Below, piece by piece: positions 38,518 through 47,807 of a stretch of DNA of 64,000 nt (position 1 is its first letter; each line of letters starts with the position of its first letter). The notes beneath the pieces were generated by a model. It did not search any database and was not told the origin of the DNA. It saw only the letters and a list, made by a program, of their open reading frames with translations. Origin of the DNA: CAWCDJ01 sp963836015 (GTDB lineage Bacteria; Acidobacteriota; Terriglobia; Bryobacterales; Bryobacteraceae); NCBI GenBank assembly GCA_963836015.1, contig CAWIIF010000004.1, forward strand, positions 868,001-932,000, in the 5' to 3' direction. Position numbers and translations under genes: made by a program.

Positions 38518-39708
38518 ATGACCAAAATTGCCATTCTCTTCGTCGCCGTCGCCGGCCTTTGGGCGCAGCCTGGCCCGGGCCGCCCCGCCCCTGTCGTGTC
38601 TCCCGAGGTCGCCGCCGATGGCCGCGTGACCTTCCGCCTGCGCGCCCCCGCTGCAAGCCAGGTCTCCGTCACCGGACTCGGCGAGCGGCTCGACATGCAA
38701 AAGAACGAGCAGGGCGTATGGTCTGCCACAACCGCTGCCCTCAAGCCCGACATCTACACCTATTCCTTCTCGATCGATGGCGCGACCGTGAACGACCCCG
38801 CCAATCCGCTGGCCAAGACCTCATATGGCAGCGCCGGCCAGAGCCTTGTGCACGTCCCCGGTCCGGTAGTGTGGGAACCGGGCGACGGCCCGCGCGGCAG
38901 CGTGACACATCATTTCTATAAGTCCGCGCTGATCGGCGACAACCGCGACTACTACGTCTACACCCCGCCCAATTACGACCCCAAACGTAAGGATCCGTAC
39001 CCCGTTCTCTACCTGCTGCACGGCCTCGGCGATGAAGCCGGATCGTGGCTGAACGTCGGCGCCGCCAACGTGATACTCGACAACCTGATCGACCAGGGCA
39101 AGGCCAGGCCCATGATCATGGTGAACACCCTCGGCTACGGCACACCCGACGGCCCGCGCGGCGCCATGGGCGCGACCATGATTCCCACCTTCGCCAAAGC
39201 CCTCATCGAAGAGGTCATGCCGCAGGTCGAAAAGTCATATCACGTTTCCAAAGACCGCACCCAGCGCGCCATCGCGGGACTCTCGATGGGCGGCGCGGAA
39301 TCCATTTACACCGGGCTCAACTATCTCGACCGTTTCGCATGGATCGGCTCCTTCAGCGGCGCGTTCGTCATGTGGCCGCGCGCCAATCCGGCTCCGCCTC
39401 CGCCGTCTCCGGCAGCCAATGGCCGCGGCGGTCGCGGTCCGCGAACCATGGAGACGGCCGATTTCGATAAGAATCTACCCAACATCGGCGCCAAATCCAA
39501 TTCCCAGATCCGTCTCCTTTGGATTGCCTGCGGCGCCGACGACGGCTTGAAGGTCGTCAACCAGCAGCTCGAATCCTGGCTCAAATCCCACGACGTCCAG
39601 TTCACCGGCCTCGAGATCCCCGGTTACGCGCACGTCTGGCCGCTTTGGCGCCAGAACCTGGCCGAGCTCGCCCCACTACTGTTCCAATCGAAAGGAGAAC
39701 ACAAATGA
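38518..39708 (+). CDS. Secreted esterase with N-terminal CBM48/E-set-like domain
   Basis: A 396-residue protein from ATG 38518 with a signal peptide (MTKIAILFVAVAGLWAQPG). An early-set domain covers about residues 25-110 (VTFRLRAPAASQVSVTG; DIYTYSFSIDG). An esterase D-like alpha/beta hydrolase follows: YPVLYLLHGLGD, nucleophile serine in AGLSMGGAES, acid in ACGADDG and late histidine GYAHVWPLWR. Relatives act on feruloyl or acetyl esters of plant xylan. It overlaps the next, paralogous gene by 4 bases. Confidence 0.88.
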   Translation: MTKIAILFVAVAGLWAQPGPGRPAPVVSPEVAADGRVTFRLRAPAASQVSVTGLGERLDMQKNEQGVWSATTAALKPDIYTYSFSIDGATVNDPANPLAKTSYGSAGQSLVHVPGPVVWEPGDGPRGSVTHHFYKSALIGDNRDYYVYTPPNYDPKRKDPYPVLYLLHGLGDEAGSWLNVGAANVILDNLIDQGKARPMIMVNTLGYGTPDGPRGAMGATMIPTFAKALIEEVMPQVEKSYHVSKDRTQRAIAGLSMGGAESIYTGLNYLDRFAWIGSFSGAFVMWPRANPAPPPPSPAANGRGGRGPRTMETADFDKNLPNIGAKSNSQIRLLWIACGADDGLKVVNQQLESWLKSHDVQFTGLEIPGYAHVWPLWRQNLAELAPLLFQSKGEHK

Positions 39709-40877
39709 AGATCCCGTTCTTTCGGTTCGCCGCCTTTGCGCTGTCGGCGTTCGTTTGGATGCCGCAGGCTCCCGCGCAGCCTGGACGCGGTCCGCAAGGG
39801 CCCGTCGTGGTCTCTCCCGAGGTCCAGCCCGACCGCCATGTCGCCTTCCGGATTCTCGCGCCGCACGCGCAGAACGTGCGGCTCGCCGGATCCGACATCC
39901 CCGGCAACGGCCCGGGTGCGCCCATGACCAAGGCGGAAAACGGCGTATGGGAGGTCACGCTCGGCCCCATCGACCCCGGCGCCTACCGCTATAACTTCAA
40001 CGTGGATGGCGTCTCCGTAATCGACCCGCGCAATCCCTCGGTCAGCGAATCCAATAACAACGTCTGGAGCCTGGTCTACATTCCCGGTGCCGAATTCATG
40101 GACACCGCCGAGGTTCCGCACGGCGCCGTCGCCGCCGTGACTTACTATTCCACCGCGCTCAAGAAGTTCCGCCGCATGCACGTCTACACCCCGCCCGGAT
40201 ACGAAAAGGGTGAAGGCAAGTTCCCGGTCTTCTATTTGCTGCACGGAGCGGGCGACTGCGACGATTCGTGGACCTCCGTCGGCCGCGCCGGCTTCATCCT
40301 CGATAACCTGATCGCCGCGAAGAAAGCCCGGCCGATGGTGGTCGTGATGCCCGCCGGCCACACCAGCCAGACCTTCGGACGCGGCGGCCGCGGCCCCGGA
40401 GCGCCCGACGAGTTCGTCCAGGATTTCGTAACCGACATCATGCCCTACGCCGAGACCCACTACCGCGTCTATACCGACCGCGCCCACCGCGCCATCGCGG
40501 GCCTGTCGATGGGCGGCAGCCAGACGCTCAACATCGCCATCCCGCACCTGGACAAGTTCGCCTACATCGGCGTCTACAGCTCCGGCATTTTCGGCATTGT
40601 CTCCATGGGTCGCGGAACCACTCCGGCACCACCGCCGTCGCCCACCTGGGAAGAGCAGCACCAGGCGGAGCTCGACAATGCCGCCGCGAAGAAGGGGCTC
40701 AAGCTCGTGTGGTTCAGCACCGGCAAGGACGACGGCCTCATCGCCACCTCCCAAGCCACCGTCGCCATGCTGAAGAAGCACGGCTTCAACGCCGTCTTCC
40801 TCGAAAGCCCCGGCGCTCATACCTGGATCAACTGGCGTAACTACCTCAACGAATTTGCGCCACAATTGTTCCAGTAG
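39705..40877 (+). CDS. Secreted esterase, tandem paralogue of the preceding gene
   Basis: A 390-residue protein from an ATG overlapping the previous stop, with AAAGGAG before it. It has a signal peptide (MKIPFFRFAAFALSAFVWMP), an early-set domain (VAFRILAPHAQNVRLAG) and a hydrolase with FPVFYLLHGAGD, AGLSMGGSQT, STGKDDG and the histidine in GAHTWINWRNY. The same architecture as its neighbour shows a tandem duplication, now clearly diverged. Probably works on hemicellulose esters. Confidence 0.88.
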   Translation: MKIPFFRFAAFALSAFVWMPQAPAQPGRGPQGPVVVSPEVQPDRHVAFRILAPHAQNVRLAGSDIPGNGPGAPMTKAENGVWEVTLGPIDPGAYRYNFNVDGVSVIDPRNPSVSESNNNVWSLVYIPGAEFMDTAEVPHGAVAAVTYYSTALKKFRRMHVYTPPGYEKGEGKFPVFYLLHGAGDCDDSWTSVGRAGFILDNLIAAKKARPMVVVMPAGHTSQTFGRGGRGPGAPDEFVQDFVTDIMPYAETHYRVYTDRAHRAIAGLSMGGSQTLNIAIPHLDKFAYIGVYSSGIFGIVSMGRGTTPAPPPSPTWEEQHQAELDNAAAKKGLKLVWFSTGKDDGLIATSQATVAMLKKHGFNAVFLESPGAHTWINWRNYLNEFAPQLFQ

Positions 40878-40888
40878 CCTGGAGAAAC

Positions 40889-42178
40889 ATGACAGAGCAA
40901 ACACTCGTGCAGGCGTATCAGATCGCTCAAGAGCGTTACGCCGAATTCGGAGTGGACGTCGATTCCGCCCTGAGCCAACTGCAAACCATCCCCGTCTCTC
41001 TGCACTGCTGGCAGGGCGACGATGTCGGCGGATTCGAGACCCCCGGCGCCGAGCTTTCGGGCGGCGGCATACAGGCCACCGGCAATTACCCCGGCAAGGC
41101 GCGCACCATTCACGAGCTTCGCGCCGACGTCGAGAAGGCCCTCAGCCTCGTCCCCGGACGCCACCGCTTCAACCTCCATGCTTCCTACCTCGACAACGGC
41201 GGCCAGTACGTCGAGCGCAACGCCATCGAGCCGCGCCATTTCCAGAGCTGGATCGAATGGGCCAAGGCCAACCACCTCGGCATGGATTTCAACCCGACCT
41301 ATTTCTCGCACCCCAAGGCGGCCGACGGGTTCACCCTCACGCACCCCGACCGCGCCATCCGCGAGTTCTGGATCGAGCACGGCATCGCCTGCCGCAAGAT
41401 CGGCGCGGAAATGGGACGCCAGCTTGGCACCCCTACCGTCACCAACGTCTGGATCCCGGACGGCTACAAGGACGTTCCCGTCGATCGCACCGGCCCGCGC
41501 GAACGCCTCACCGATTCCCTCGACCGCATGTTCGCCGAGCACATCGACCCTCAGCTCCACCTCGACGCCGTCGAAGCCAAACTGTTCGGCATCGGCGCAG
41601 AGAGCTACACCGCCGGCTCGGCCGAATACTATCTGGGCTACGCCGTCTCCCGCCAGAAACTGCTCACCCTCGATGCCGGCCACTTCCATCCCACCGAAGT
41701 CATCTCTGAAAAAATCTCGCCCGTGCTGATGTTCTGCCCCGGCCTCCTGCTGCATGTCAGCCGGCCCGTCCGCTGGGATAGCGACCACGTCGTTCTGCTC
41801 GACGACGAGCTGCTGGCCATCGCCCGCGAGCTGGTTCGCAGCGGCAAGCTCCACGACAAGATCCACCTCGGCCTCGACTATTTCGACGCCAGCATCAACC
41901 GCGTGGCCGCCTGGGTCATCGGCACGCGCAACATGATCAAGGCTCTGTTGATCGCCCTCCTCGAGCCCACCGCCACGCTCAAAGACGCCGAGCTGCGCAT
42001 GGATTACACGCGCCGCCTCGCGCTTTTCGAAGAGCTGAAGAGCCTGCCGTGGCAGGCCGTGTGGGACTACTATTGCGTGCGCAACGGCGTCCCCGCCGGG
42101 ATGGCCTGGTTCGACGAGGTCCGGCGCTACGAGGCCAACGTGCTCTCCAGCCGCTCCGCTCTCGTCGCGGCCAAGTGA
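40889..42178 (+). CDS. rhaA: L-rhamnose isomerase RhaA
   Basis: A 429-residue cytoplasmic isomerase converting L-rhamnose to L-rhamnulose. A GGAGAAAC ribosome site precedes the ATG. Conserved patterns include SLHCWQGDDVGGFE, FNLHASYLDNGG, GMDFNPTYFSHPKA, TNVWIPDGYKD and LDAGHFHPTEVISEKIS (metal ligands). The rhamnulokinase and aldolase genes are not in the window. It is followed at 8 bases by lactaldehyde dehydrogenase, which handles the L-lactaldehyde from rhamnose breakdown. Confidence 0.95.
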   Translation: MTEQTLVQAYQIAQERYAEFGVDVDSALSQLQTIPVSLHCWQGDDVGGFETPGAELSGGGIQATGNYPGKARTIHELRADVEKALSLVPGRHRFNLHASYLDNGGQYVERNAIEPRHFQSWIEWAKANHLGMDFNPTYFSHPKAADGFTLTHPDRAIREFWIEHGIACRKIGAEMGRQLGTPTVTNVWIPDGYKDVPVDRTGPRERLTDSLDRMFAEHIDPQLHLDAVEAKLFGIGAESYTAGSAEYYLGYAVSRQKLLTLDAGHFHPTEVISEKISPVLMFCPGLLLHVSRPVRWDSDHVVLLDDELLAIARELVRSGKLHDKIHLGLDYFDASINRVAAWVIGTRNMIKALLIALLEPTATLKDAELRMDYTRRLALFEELKSLPWQAVWDYYCVRNGVPAGMAWFDEVRRYEANVLSSRSALVAAK

Positions 42179-42186
42179 TTTCTACG

Positions 42187-43623
42187 ATGCAAAACTACGA
42201 TAACTTCATCAACGGCAAATTCACGCCCTCCACCGGCGCGGATCGCGTCACGTGTTTCAATCCGTCCACCGGCGAACCCATCTGTACCGTTCCCGATAGC
42301 ACCGCGGCCGACGTCGAGGCCGCCATCTCCGCCGCCCAAACCGCGCAAAAGGGATGGTCGAAGCGCCCCGCCGTCGAGCGCGCCCGGGCCCTCCGCGCCA
42401 TCGCCGCGAAGATCCGCGAGAACGTCGAGCCGCTCGCGCGCGTCATCACCGAGGAGCAGGGCAAGATCCTCGGCCTGGCGCGCGTCGAAGTCGCCTTCAC
42501 CGCCGATTACCTCGACTACATGGCCGAATGGGCCCGCCGCATCGAAGGCGAGATCCTGGAAAGCGACCGCGCCGGCGAGACCATCCTGCTCTTCCGCCAG
42601 CCCATCGGCGTGATCGGCGGCATCCTTCCCTGGAACTTTCCCTTCTTCCTGATCGCCCGCAAGGCCGCGCCCGCGCTGGTCACCGGCAATACCATCGTCA
42701 TCAAGCCCAGCGAGGAGACGCCGCATAACGCCGTCAAGTTCTGCGAGCTGATGGCGCAAACGGATCTGCCCCCGGGCGTCATCAACATGGTGCACGGGCG
42801 CGGCGCCGTGGCCGGCAAGGCGCTCGCTTCCTCGCCCCGCATCGGCATGGTCAGCTTCACGGGCAGCGTCGAGACCGGCTCCCGCATCATGGCCGCGGCC
42901 GCCGCCAACATCACCAAGGTCAACCTCGAGCTCGGCGGCAAAGCCCCCGCCATCGTCATGGCCGATGCCGATCTCGACCTCGCCGTGAAGGCCGTGAAAT
43001 CCTCTCGCGTCATCAACAGCGGACAGGTCTGCAACTGCGCCGAGCGCGTCTATGTCCAAAGCAAAGTCGCCGCCGAGTTTACCGAGAAGCTCACCGCCGC
43101 CATGCAGGCCACGCGATTCGGCAATCCCCTGGCCGACGCGTCGGTCGAGTACGGCCCGCTGATCAACGAAGCCGGCTATCAGAAGGTGGACACCCTGGTC
43201 CGCTCCGCCGTGGCCGCCGGCGCCTCCGTCGTGACCGGCGGCAAGCGCGCGGAATCGCCCGCTGGGTTCTATTACGAGCCCACCGTCATCTCCGGATGCC
43301 GGCAGGAGATGGACATCATCCGCCGCGAAGTCTTCGGCCCGGTCGCCCCCATCGTGACCTTCGACGATCTCGACCAGGCCGTCGAGTACGCCAACGATTC
43401 CGACTACGGCCTCACCTCCTCCATCTACACCCGCGACCTCAATGTCGCCCTGCGCGCCTGCCAGGACATCCACTTCGGCGAAACCTACATCAATCGCGAA
43501 AACTTCGAAGCCATGCAGGGCTTCCACGCCGGCTGGCGCAAGAGCGGCATCGGCGGCGCGGATGGAAAACACGGCCTCTACGAGTACACCCAAACCCATG
43601 TCGTCTACATGCAGCGCGCTTAA
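42187..43623 (+). CDS. aldA: Lactaldehyde/glycolaldehyde dehydrogenase AldA
   Basis: A 478-residue NAD-dependent aldehyde dehydrogenase, nearly the same length as E. coli AldA. The catalytic cysteine lies in NSGQVCNCAERVYVQ and the general-base glutamate in NLELGGKAP. The C-terminal run FGETYINRENFEAMQGF and GWRKSGIGGADGKHGL is very like AldA. It would oxidise L-lactaldehyde from rhamnose or fucose to L-lactate. It is coupled with rhaA and overlaps the next gene's start by 26 bases. Confidence 0.93.
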   Translation: MQNYDNFINGKFTPSTGADRVTCFNPSTGEPICTVPDSTAADVEAAISAAQTAQKGWSKRPAVERARALRAIAAKIRENVEPLARVITEEQGKILGLARVEVAFTADYLDYMAEWARRIEGEILESDRAGETILLFRQPIGVIGGILPWNFPFFLIARKAAPALVTGNTIVIKPSEETPHNAVKFCELMAQTDLPPGVINMVHGRGAVAGKALASSPRIGMVSFTGSVETGSRIMAAAAANITKVNLELGGKAPAIVMADADLDLAVKAVKSSRVINSGQVCNCAERVYVQSKVAAEFTEKLTAAMQATRFGNPLADASVEYGPLINEAGYQKVDTLVRSAVAAGASVVTGGKRAESPAGFYYEPTVISGCRQEMDIIRREVFGPVAPIVTFDDLDQAVEYANDSDYGLTSSIYTRDLNVALRACQDIHFGETYINRENFEAMQGFHAGWRKSGIGGADGKHGLYEYTQTHVVYMQRA

Positions 43624-44503
43624 AATCCTCTTCTTCTTCGCCGGGGCTGCCTTCGCAGCGACCCCTATTTCGATCTGGCCGAACGGCGCTCCCGGTGAAA
43701 CCGGCGCAATCGGCCCCGAGCACGACACCACCAAGCCCACCGACAATCTGGTCGCCGGCAAGTCCCTGATCCGCCTCGGCAACGTCAGCGTTCCCACGCT
43801 CACGCTTTACCGCGCTCCCAAGGAGAAGGATACCGGCGCCGCCGTCATCGTCTTTCCCGGGGGAGGCTACAACATTCTTGCCCTCGACCTCGAAGGCACC
43901 GAGGTCTGCGGCTGGCTCAACTCCATCGGCGTCAACTGCGCCCTGCTCAAATACCGTGTACCCGCCCGCCCCGGCGGACCGCGCTACGCCGCGCCCCTCC
44001 AGGACGCCCAGCGCGCCATTGGCCTCGTCCGCTACCACGCTCCGGAATGGCAAATCGATCCCCGGCGCATCGGTGTGCTCGGATTCTCCGCCGGAGGCCA
44101 CCTCGCCGCCGCCGCCAGCACGAATTTCGACAAGCGCACTTACGATGCCGTGGACGAAGCTGACAAAGTCAGTTGCCGCCCCGATTTCGCCGTCCTCATC
44201 TATCCCGCCTATCTCACCGCGAAGGACGACCTGAAAACGCTCGCGCCTGAGCTCCCCGTGCGCGCCGACACTCCGCCCGCCTTTCTCGCCCAGACCGAAG
44301 ACGACCCCGTTCACGTCGAATGCAGCATGGTCTACTTCAAGGCCTTGAAAGACGCCAAGGTCCCGGCCGAGATGCACATTTTCTCCACCGGCGGCCACGG
44401 CTACGGCCTGCGCCCGTCTTCCGAGAAGATCACCACCTGGCCCCAACTGGCCGCCCAATGGATGGAATCCCGCGGCCTTCTGAAAGGATCCAGGCCCGAG
44501 TGA
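43598..44503 (+). CDS. Secreted alpha/beta hydrolase (xylan esterase-like)
   Basis: A 301-residue protein; ATG 43598 lies inside the aldA end and gives a signal peptide (CSALKILFFFAGAAFAAT). Features are WPNGAPGE near the start, AAVIVFPGGGYNILA (oxyanion), the nucleophile elbow GFSAGGHLAA, and the histidine in GGHGYGL. These are typical of acetyl-xylan esterase/BD-FAE-like enzymes. It probably removes acyl groups from plant polysaccharides. Confidence 0.85.
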   Translation: MSSTCSALKILFFFAGAAFAATPISIWPNGAPGETGAIGPEHDTTKPTDNLVAGKSLIRLGNVSVPTLTLYRAPKEKDTGAAVIVFPGGGYNILALDLEGTEVCGWLNSIGVNCALLKYRVPARPGGPRYAAPLQDAQRAIGLVRYHAPEWQIDPRRIGVLGFSAGGHLAAAASTNFDKRTYDAVDEADKVSCRPDFAVLIYPAYLTAKDDLKTLAPELPVRADTPPAFLAQTEDDPVHVECSMVYFKALKDAKVPAEMHIFSTGGHGYGLRPSSEKITTWPQLAAQWMESRGLLKGSRPE

Positions 44504-44515
44504 GCCGACGCACCC

Positions 44516-46273
44516 TCACCCCTTCCGCCAATACGTGCTGTACGTCTCCCCCCGCACCCGATAAAACGGCCGCATCCGCACCATGCCGCACTCGAACTCC
44601 AGCGCCCGTCCTTCCACCGCCCGCATCTCGCCTGTCGCCGTGAGTTCCTCCGGCGGATCCACCGCCACCAGCATCACCGGCCCGCGCATCACCGCGACCA
44701 CGTCCGGATTGCGATCGTCCACCGCCGCCATCCGAAACGAAAACGGCAGCGTCACTTCGATCGTGTCGTTCCTCCGCCACCGCCGCCGCACCGCCGCGAA
44801 CGTCCCCGGCCTCGCCGCCACACCGGCCGCCTTCCCGTTCACCGCGATCGCCGCCGGACGCTCCAGCCAGCCCGGGATCCGCACATGCACCGCGAACTCT
44901 GCCGGCTTGTCCGTCTCCACCCGCAGTTCCACCGTCTCTTCTTCCGGATATCGCGTCCGTTGCGTCAGCTTGACCCCGTTCCAGCGCACCTCTGAATCCG
45001 CGAACAGGTTGACGTAGATCCCGGACTGATCGTGAAAATAGAGGTCCAGCGGATAGTCCGCCACCGATTGCAGCAGCGTCCCCGCGCAGCACGGCCACTT
45101 CCGCTTGTAGTAGCCCTTCCGCGCCTGCGCGTGATAATCCGAGTAGTAGAAGTAGCCTCCGTCGTCGTCCGGGTCGACCGCCCCCAGAATGGTGTTCAGC
45201 AGGACACGCTCCAGCCCGTCTCCGTACCGCGCATCGCCCGTGAACCCCAGCAGGTACCGGGCCAGTTTGGAATGCGCATAGAAGCCGCACGGCGTCTCGA
45301 AATGATCGTGCGTCGAGGTCAGGCTCGCCCCCAGTTCCCCTTCGTGCGGGCGCACGAATGCCTCCTTGGGAGCCCACGCGCCCGACGCGTACTCTTGCGT
45401 CTGTTCGAGCATGTCCCAAGCATTGCGGATGGCCGCGAGATATTTCGCGTCGCCTAGAACCTCGTACGCCTTGGCCGCCGAGCTCAGCGCGATCACGTGG
45501 CTGTACCCGTGCTTCCCCGGCAGGACGTTCCGTGCCGCCGCCAGCGGGTCGAAATAGGCCTCGTCCAGCAAATACTTCTTCGCCATGTCGAGAAACCGCC
45601 GCTTGCCGGTGAGCTCGTGAGCGCGAAACAGGTTCTCCGGCAGAATGTAAGGCTCGTCGTAAGGCGCCTGCTTCGGACTGTTCGGCCCGCGGTCGTAAAC
45701 ATGATCGGGAATGAAGCGGACCGCCGCATCGATCACGCGTGGCAGCAGCGTTCGCGCCTGTTCGATCCCCGCCAGCGACGCCGCATCCATCAGCCCGATC
45801 TCGTATTTATCCAGGATGTAGCACGGCCACGTGGTCGACGCCTTGGGGCTGGCGAATGGATTGCCGTCCCGCTCGAACGTCGCCGCATAGCCCGCCACCA
45901 GCCGCCGCGCCTTCGCGGCCGCCTCCGCGTCGCCGGTCGCCGCGTGGATCCGTGACAGCCCCGAGATGAACTGGCCCAGCAGGTGCCCCGGCACGAACCC
46001 GTCGGCATCGTACCAGCCGCCCATGTCCGCGCCCGGCGCCGCCAGCCCCGCCCTCTGCCGGTACACCTTCAGCAGGCGGTCTTCATCCAGCTTGAGAAAA
46101 TGCGCCCGCACCCGCTGGTATTGCTCGGCCAGCGGCCCGCCCGTGAGCCGGACCTGCGAATACCCGAACTCATTCAGCTTGCGCCGGCCCTTCGCAGGCG
46201 CGCCCGAAACCGCCGCCGCCGATGCCAGGCCTCCCAGAAAGGCGCGCCGGGAAAGTGCGTCTCGGTGAATCAT
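44516..46273 (-). CDS. GH127-like beta-L-arabinofuranosidase (DUF1680), Tat-exported
   Basis: A 585-residue protein from ATG 46273, which is preceded by GGGAGGT; an upstream in-frame start is less likely. It has a Tat signal (LSRRAFLGGLASAAAVSG). The (alpha/alpha)6 barrel carries the cysteine pair WPCCAGT, the second cysteine region of the zinc-cysteine active site, and the E..C metal-site motif appears as HFETPCGF. A beta-sandwich C-terminal domain follows (VHVRIPGWLERPAAIAVNGK). It hydrolyses arabinofuranosides or related sugars; specificity is unknown. Confidence 0.82.
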   Translation of the reverse strand: MIHRDALSRRAFLGGLASAAAVSGAPAKGRRKLNEFGYSQVRLTGGPLAEQYQRVRAHFLKLDEDRLLKVYRQRAGLAAPGADMGGWYDADGFVPGHLLGQFISGLSRIHAATGDAEAAAKARRLVAGYAATFERDGNPFASPKASTTWPCYILDKYEIGLMDAASLAGIEQARTLLPRVIDAAVRFIPDHVYDRGPNSPKQAPYDEPYILPENLFRAHELTGKRRFLDMAKKYLLDEAYFDPLAAARNVLPGKHGYSHVIALSSAAKAYEVLGDAKYLAAIRNAWDMLEQTQEYASGAWAPKEAFVRPHEGELGASLTSTHDHFETPCGFYAHSKLARYLLGFTGDARYGDGLERVLLNTILGAVDPDDDGGYFYYSDYHAQARKGYYKRKWPCCAGTLLQSVADYPLDLYFHDQSGIYVNLFADSEVRWNGVKLTQRTRYPEEETVELRVETDKPAEFAVHVRIPGWLERPAAIAVNGKAAGVAARPGTFAAVRRRWRRNDTIEVTLPFSFRMAAVDDRNPDVVAVMRGPVMLVAVDPPEELTATGEMRAVEGRALEFECGMVRMRPFYRVRGETYSTYWRKG

Positions 46274-46313
46274 AGGAATACCTCCCATCATGCACCAAAC
46301 GCCCACCGGCGTC

Positions 46314-47369
46314 TCATCGCGCCGGATGCCCCTGCGCCCGCCGCAGCGCTTCCTTCGAGGTCACGCCTGCGCCGTGCCAGGCATAGTCGCGCAGCCCGTC
46401 GATCGCCGTCCACGTGGGGTGGTACCGCTCGTAGACATCGCCGGCTTTTGGATCGCCCCAACTGCCGTCCGGGTTCTGTTGCGAGAGCGTGAAGGCGATC
46501 CCGGTCCGGATCAGCGGATCGGCGTCGGACAGCCCGAAAGATTTCAAGGTGTCCAGGAATTCGCCCGTCGTTTCCGGGTCGTCCTCGGCGATCGTCTCCA
46601 TCAGGTTCGCGCGCAGGAATGCGAACTCGTCCGGGAGCCACTCCGGCCTCAGTCGGAACCGGCTGTAGCCGTTCAATGCGTAAACGATGTGCGTCACCGC
46701 GTATGCGACATCGCCCCGGTAAGGCCGCATCTTCACCAGCCATTGCGTGACATCTTCCAGCCTTCCGCCGAGCCGGACACCGTAGCGGTCGCCGGAATAG
46801 ACGGTGATCACGGCGTCCTCCAGCACGTCGTACGGGCTGCGCATCGTCAGGTGGGAGCCGCATCGTTCGCAAACGCGAACCCCGCGCCGGTTGTATTTCC
46901 CGCATCGCCCGCACTGCTCCGGGATGTCGCCCGGCGGCGGCTCCTTTTGCGGGTCGAACCCCAGGTAGTCCTCCGGGCGGTAGCGGCCGGCCGCCCGGAT
47001 CAATTCCCGCTTCATCCGTTCATCCCGCACCCCCAGGCCGTCCGCCGCATAGCTCGCGAACACCAGCGATTGGATCTCGTCCGCGCTCGCATCTTTCGGT
47101 ACCGATGGATGCTCGGCCCGCCATTGCCGTGCCCGCTCCCGTCCCATGCTCTGCGCCATCCGGCTCAGCTCATGGTCGGACGATGTAGAGGCGATTCCGT
47201 AAAAGCACCAAAGGTAGTCGCCGCCATACTCCTTGAAATTCCCAGGATCGGTAGCCGTCGTGTAGATGAAGTGGAGCCCCCGGCGAATCGCCACGTCCCG
47301 TTGGTTAAGCGGCGCCGAAGCCAGATTCAGCGCCAGGCAGATCAGCCCTAGTACTCTTCGCCACCTCAC
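46314..47369 (-). CDS. Exported protein with internal zinc ribbon and QW-like motif
   Basis: A protein of about 351 residues from GTG 47369; a longer frame extends into repeat copy B. A signal segment (RVLGLICLALNLASAP) is followed by YGGDYLWCFYGIAS. A zinc-ribbon-like CGRCGKYNRRGVRVCERCG lies near the centre, and a late QQNPDGSWGDP resembles the QW motifs of alpha/alpha-toroid cyclases. No full family match. It lies 40 bases downstream of nothing obvious on its own strand and before the GH127-like gene, so a shared transcript is possible. Confidence 0.6.
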   Translation of the reverse strand: MRWRRVLGLICLALNLASAPLNQRDVAIRRGLHFIYTTATDPGNFKEYGGDYLWCFYGIASTSSDHELSRMAQSMGRERARQWRAEHPSVPKDASADEIQSLVFASYAADGLGVRDERMKRELIRAAGRYRPEDYLGFDPQKEPPPGDIPEQCGRCGKYNRRGVRVCERCGSHLTMRSPYDVLEDAVITVYSGDRYGVRLGGRLEDVTQWLVKMRPYRGDVAYAVTHIVYALNGYSRFRLRPEWLPDEFAFLRANLMETIAEDDPETTGEFLDTLKSFGLSDADPLIRTGIAFTLSQQNPDGSWGDPKAGDVYERYHPTWTAIDGLRDYAWHGAGVTSKEALRRAQGHPAR

Positions 47370-47371
47370 GC

Positions 47372-47464
47372 GAACTTCGCAAAGCGGGGACTGGCATCGA
47401 ATTTTCGCCGCACTTGCGAAACATTCGTTGCCCGGTTTGCCCTTTTGCGAGATCAGACTGCGCA
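47372..47464 (-). repeat. Dispersed palindromic repeat, copy B
   Basis: Opposite orientation to copy A. Shares GCGAGATCAGACTGCGC at one end and GCAAAGCGGGGACTGGCATC at the other. The central palindrome is degenerate here (CGAATTTTCGCC then TTGCGAAACATTCG). It lies at the 5' end of the gene ending at 46314. Confidence 0.75.
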
Positions 47465-47531
47465 TTCTCCGCGCCGCACTACGCTAGAATATTGACGACA
47501 TCGGTATCGGTTTTTCCGAAAGGGGCGTGCT

Positions 47532-47801
47532 ATGTTCCGCAAGTCAGCCGGATTCAAGGCCCACTATCAGGATATGACCCTCTTCGTTGCCCCGGACTTC
47601 GACGAATGGAGAATCTTCGTTCACGGCCCGGGCGGCATCATCCACGGCGGCCGCCTGTTCACGGAAGCCAAAGCCAAGGAGTGCGCCTGCAACATCATCG
47701 AGAGTTACCTGCGCGACGAGAAACACGAACCCGTAGCCGTTGCCGTGGCCGTGGAGTGGACGCCCCTCGAACCCGGAGAATGGCTCAACTGGCGGCCCTG
47801 A
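47532..47801 (+). CDS. Small protein of unknown function
   Basis: An 89-residue soluble protein, ATG start, with AAAGGGG about 7 bases upstream. No signal or membrane segment. The sequence MTLFVAPDFDEWRIFVHGPGG then FTEAKAKECACNIIESYL suggests a compact alpha/beta domain. It runs divergently from the gene that ends at 46314 and converges with the next small gene, with only 6 bases between stops. Unrecognised. Confidence 0.6.
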   Translation: MFRKSAGFKAHYQDMTLFVAPDFDEWRIFVHGPGGIIHGGRLFTEAKAKECACNIIESYLRDEKHEPVAVAVAVEWTPLEPGEWLNWRP

Positions 47802-47807
47802 CCACCG

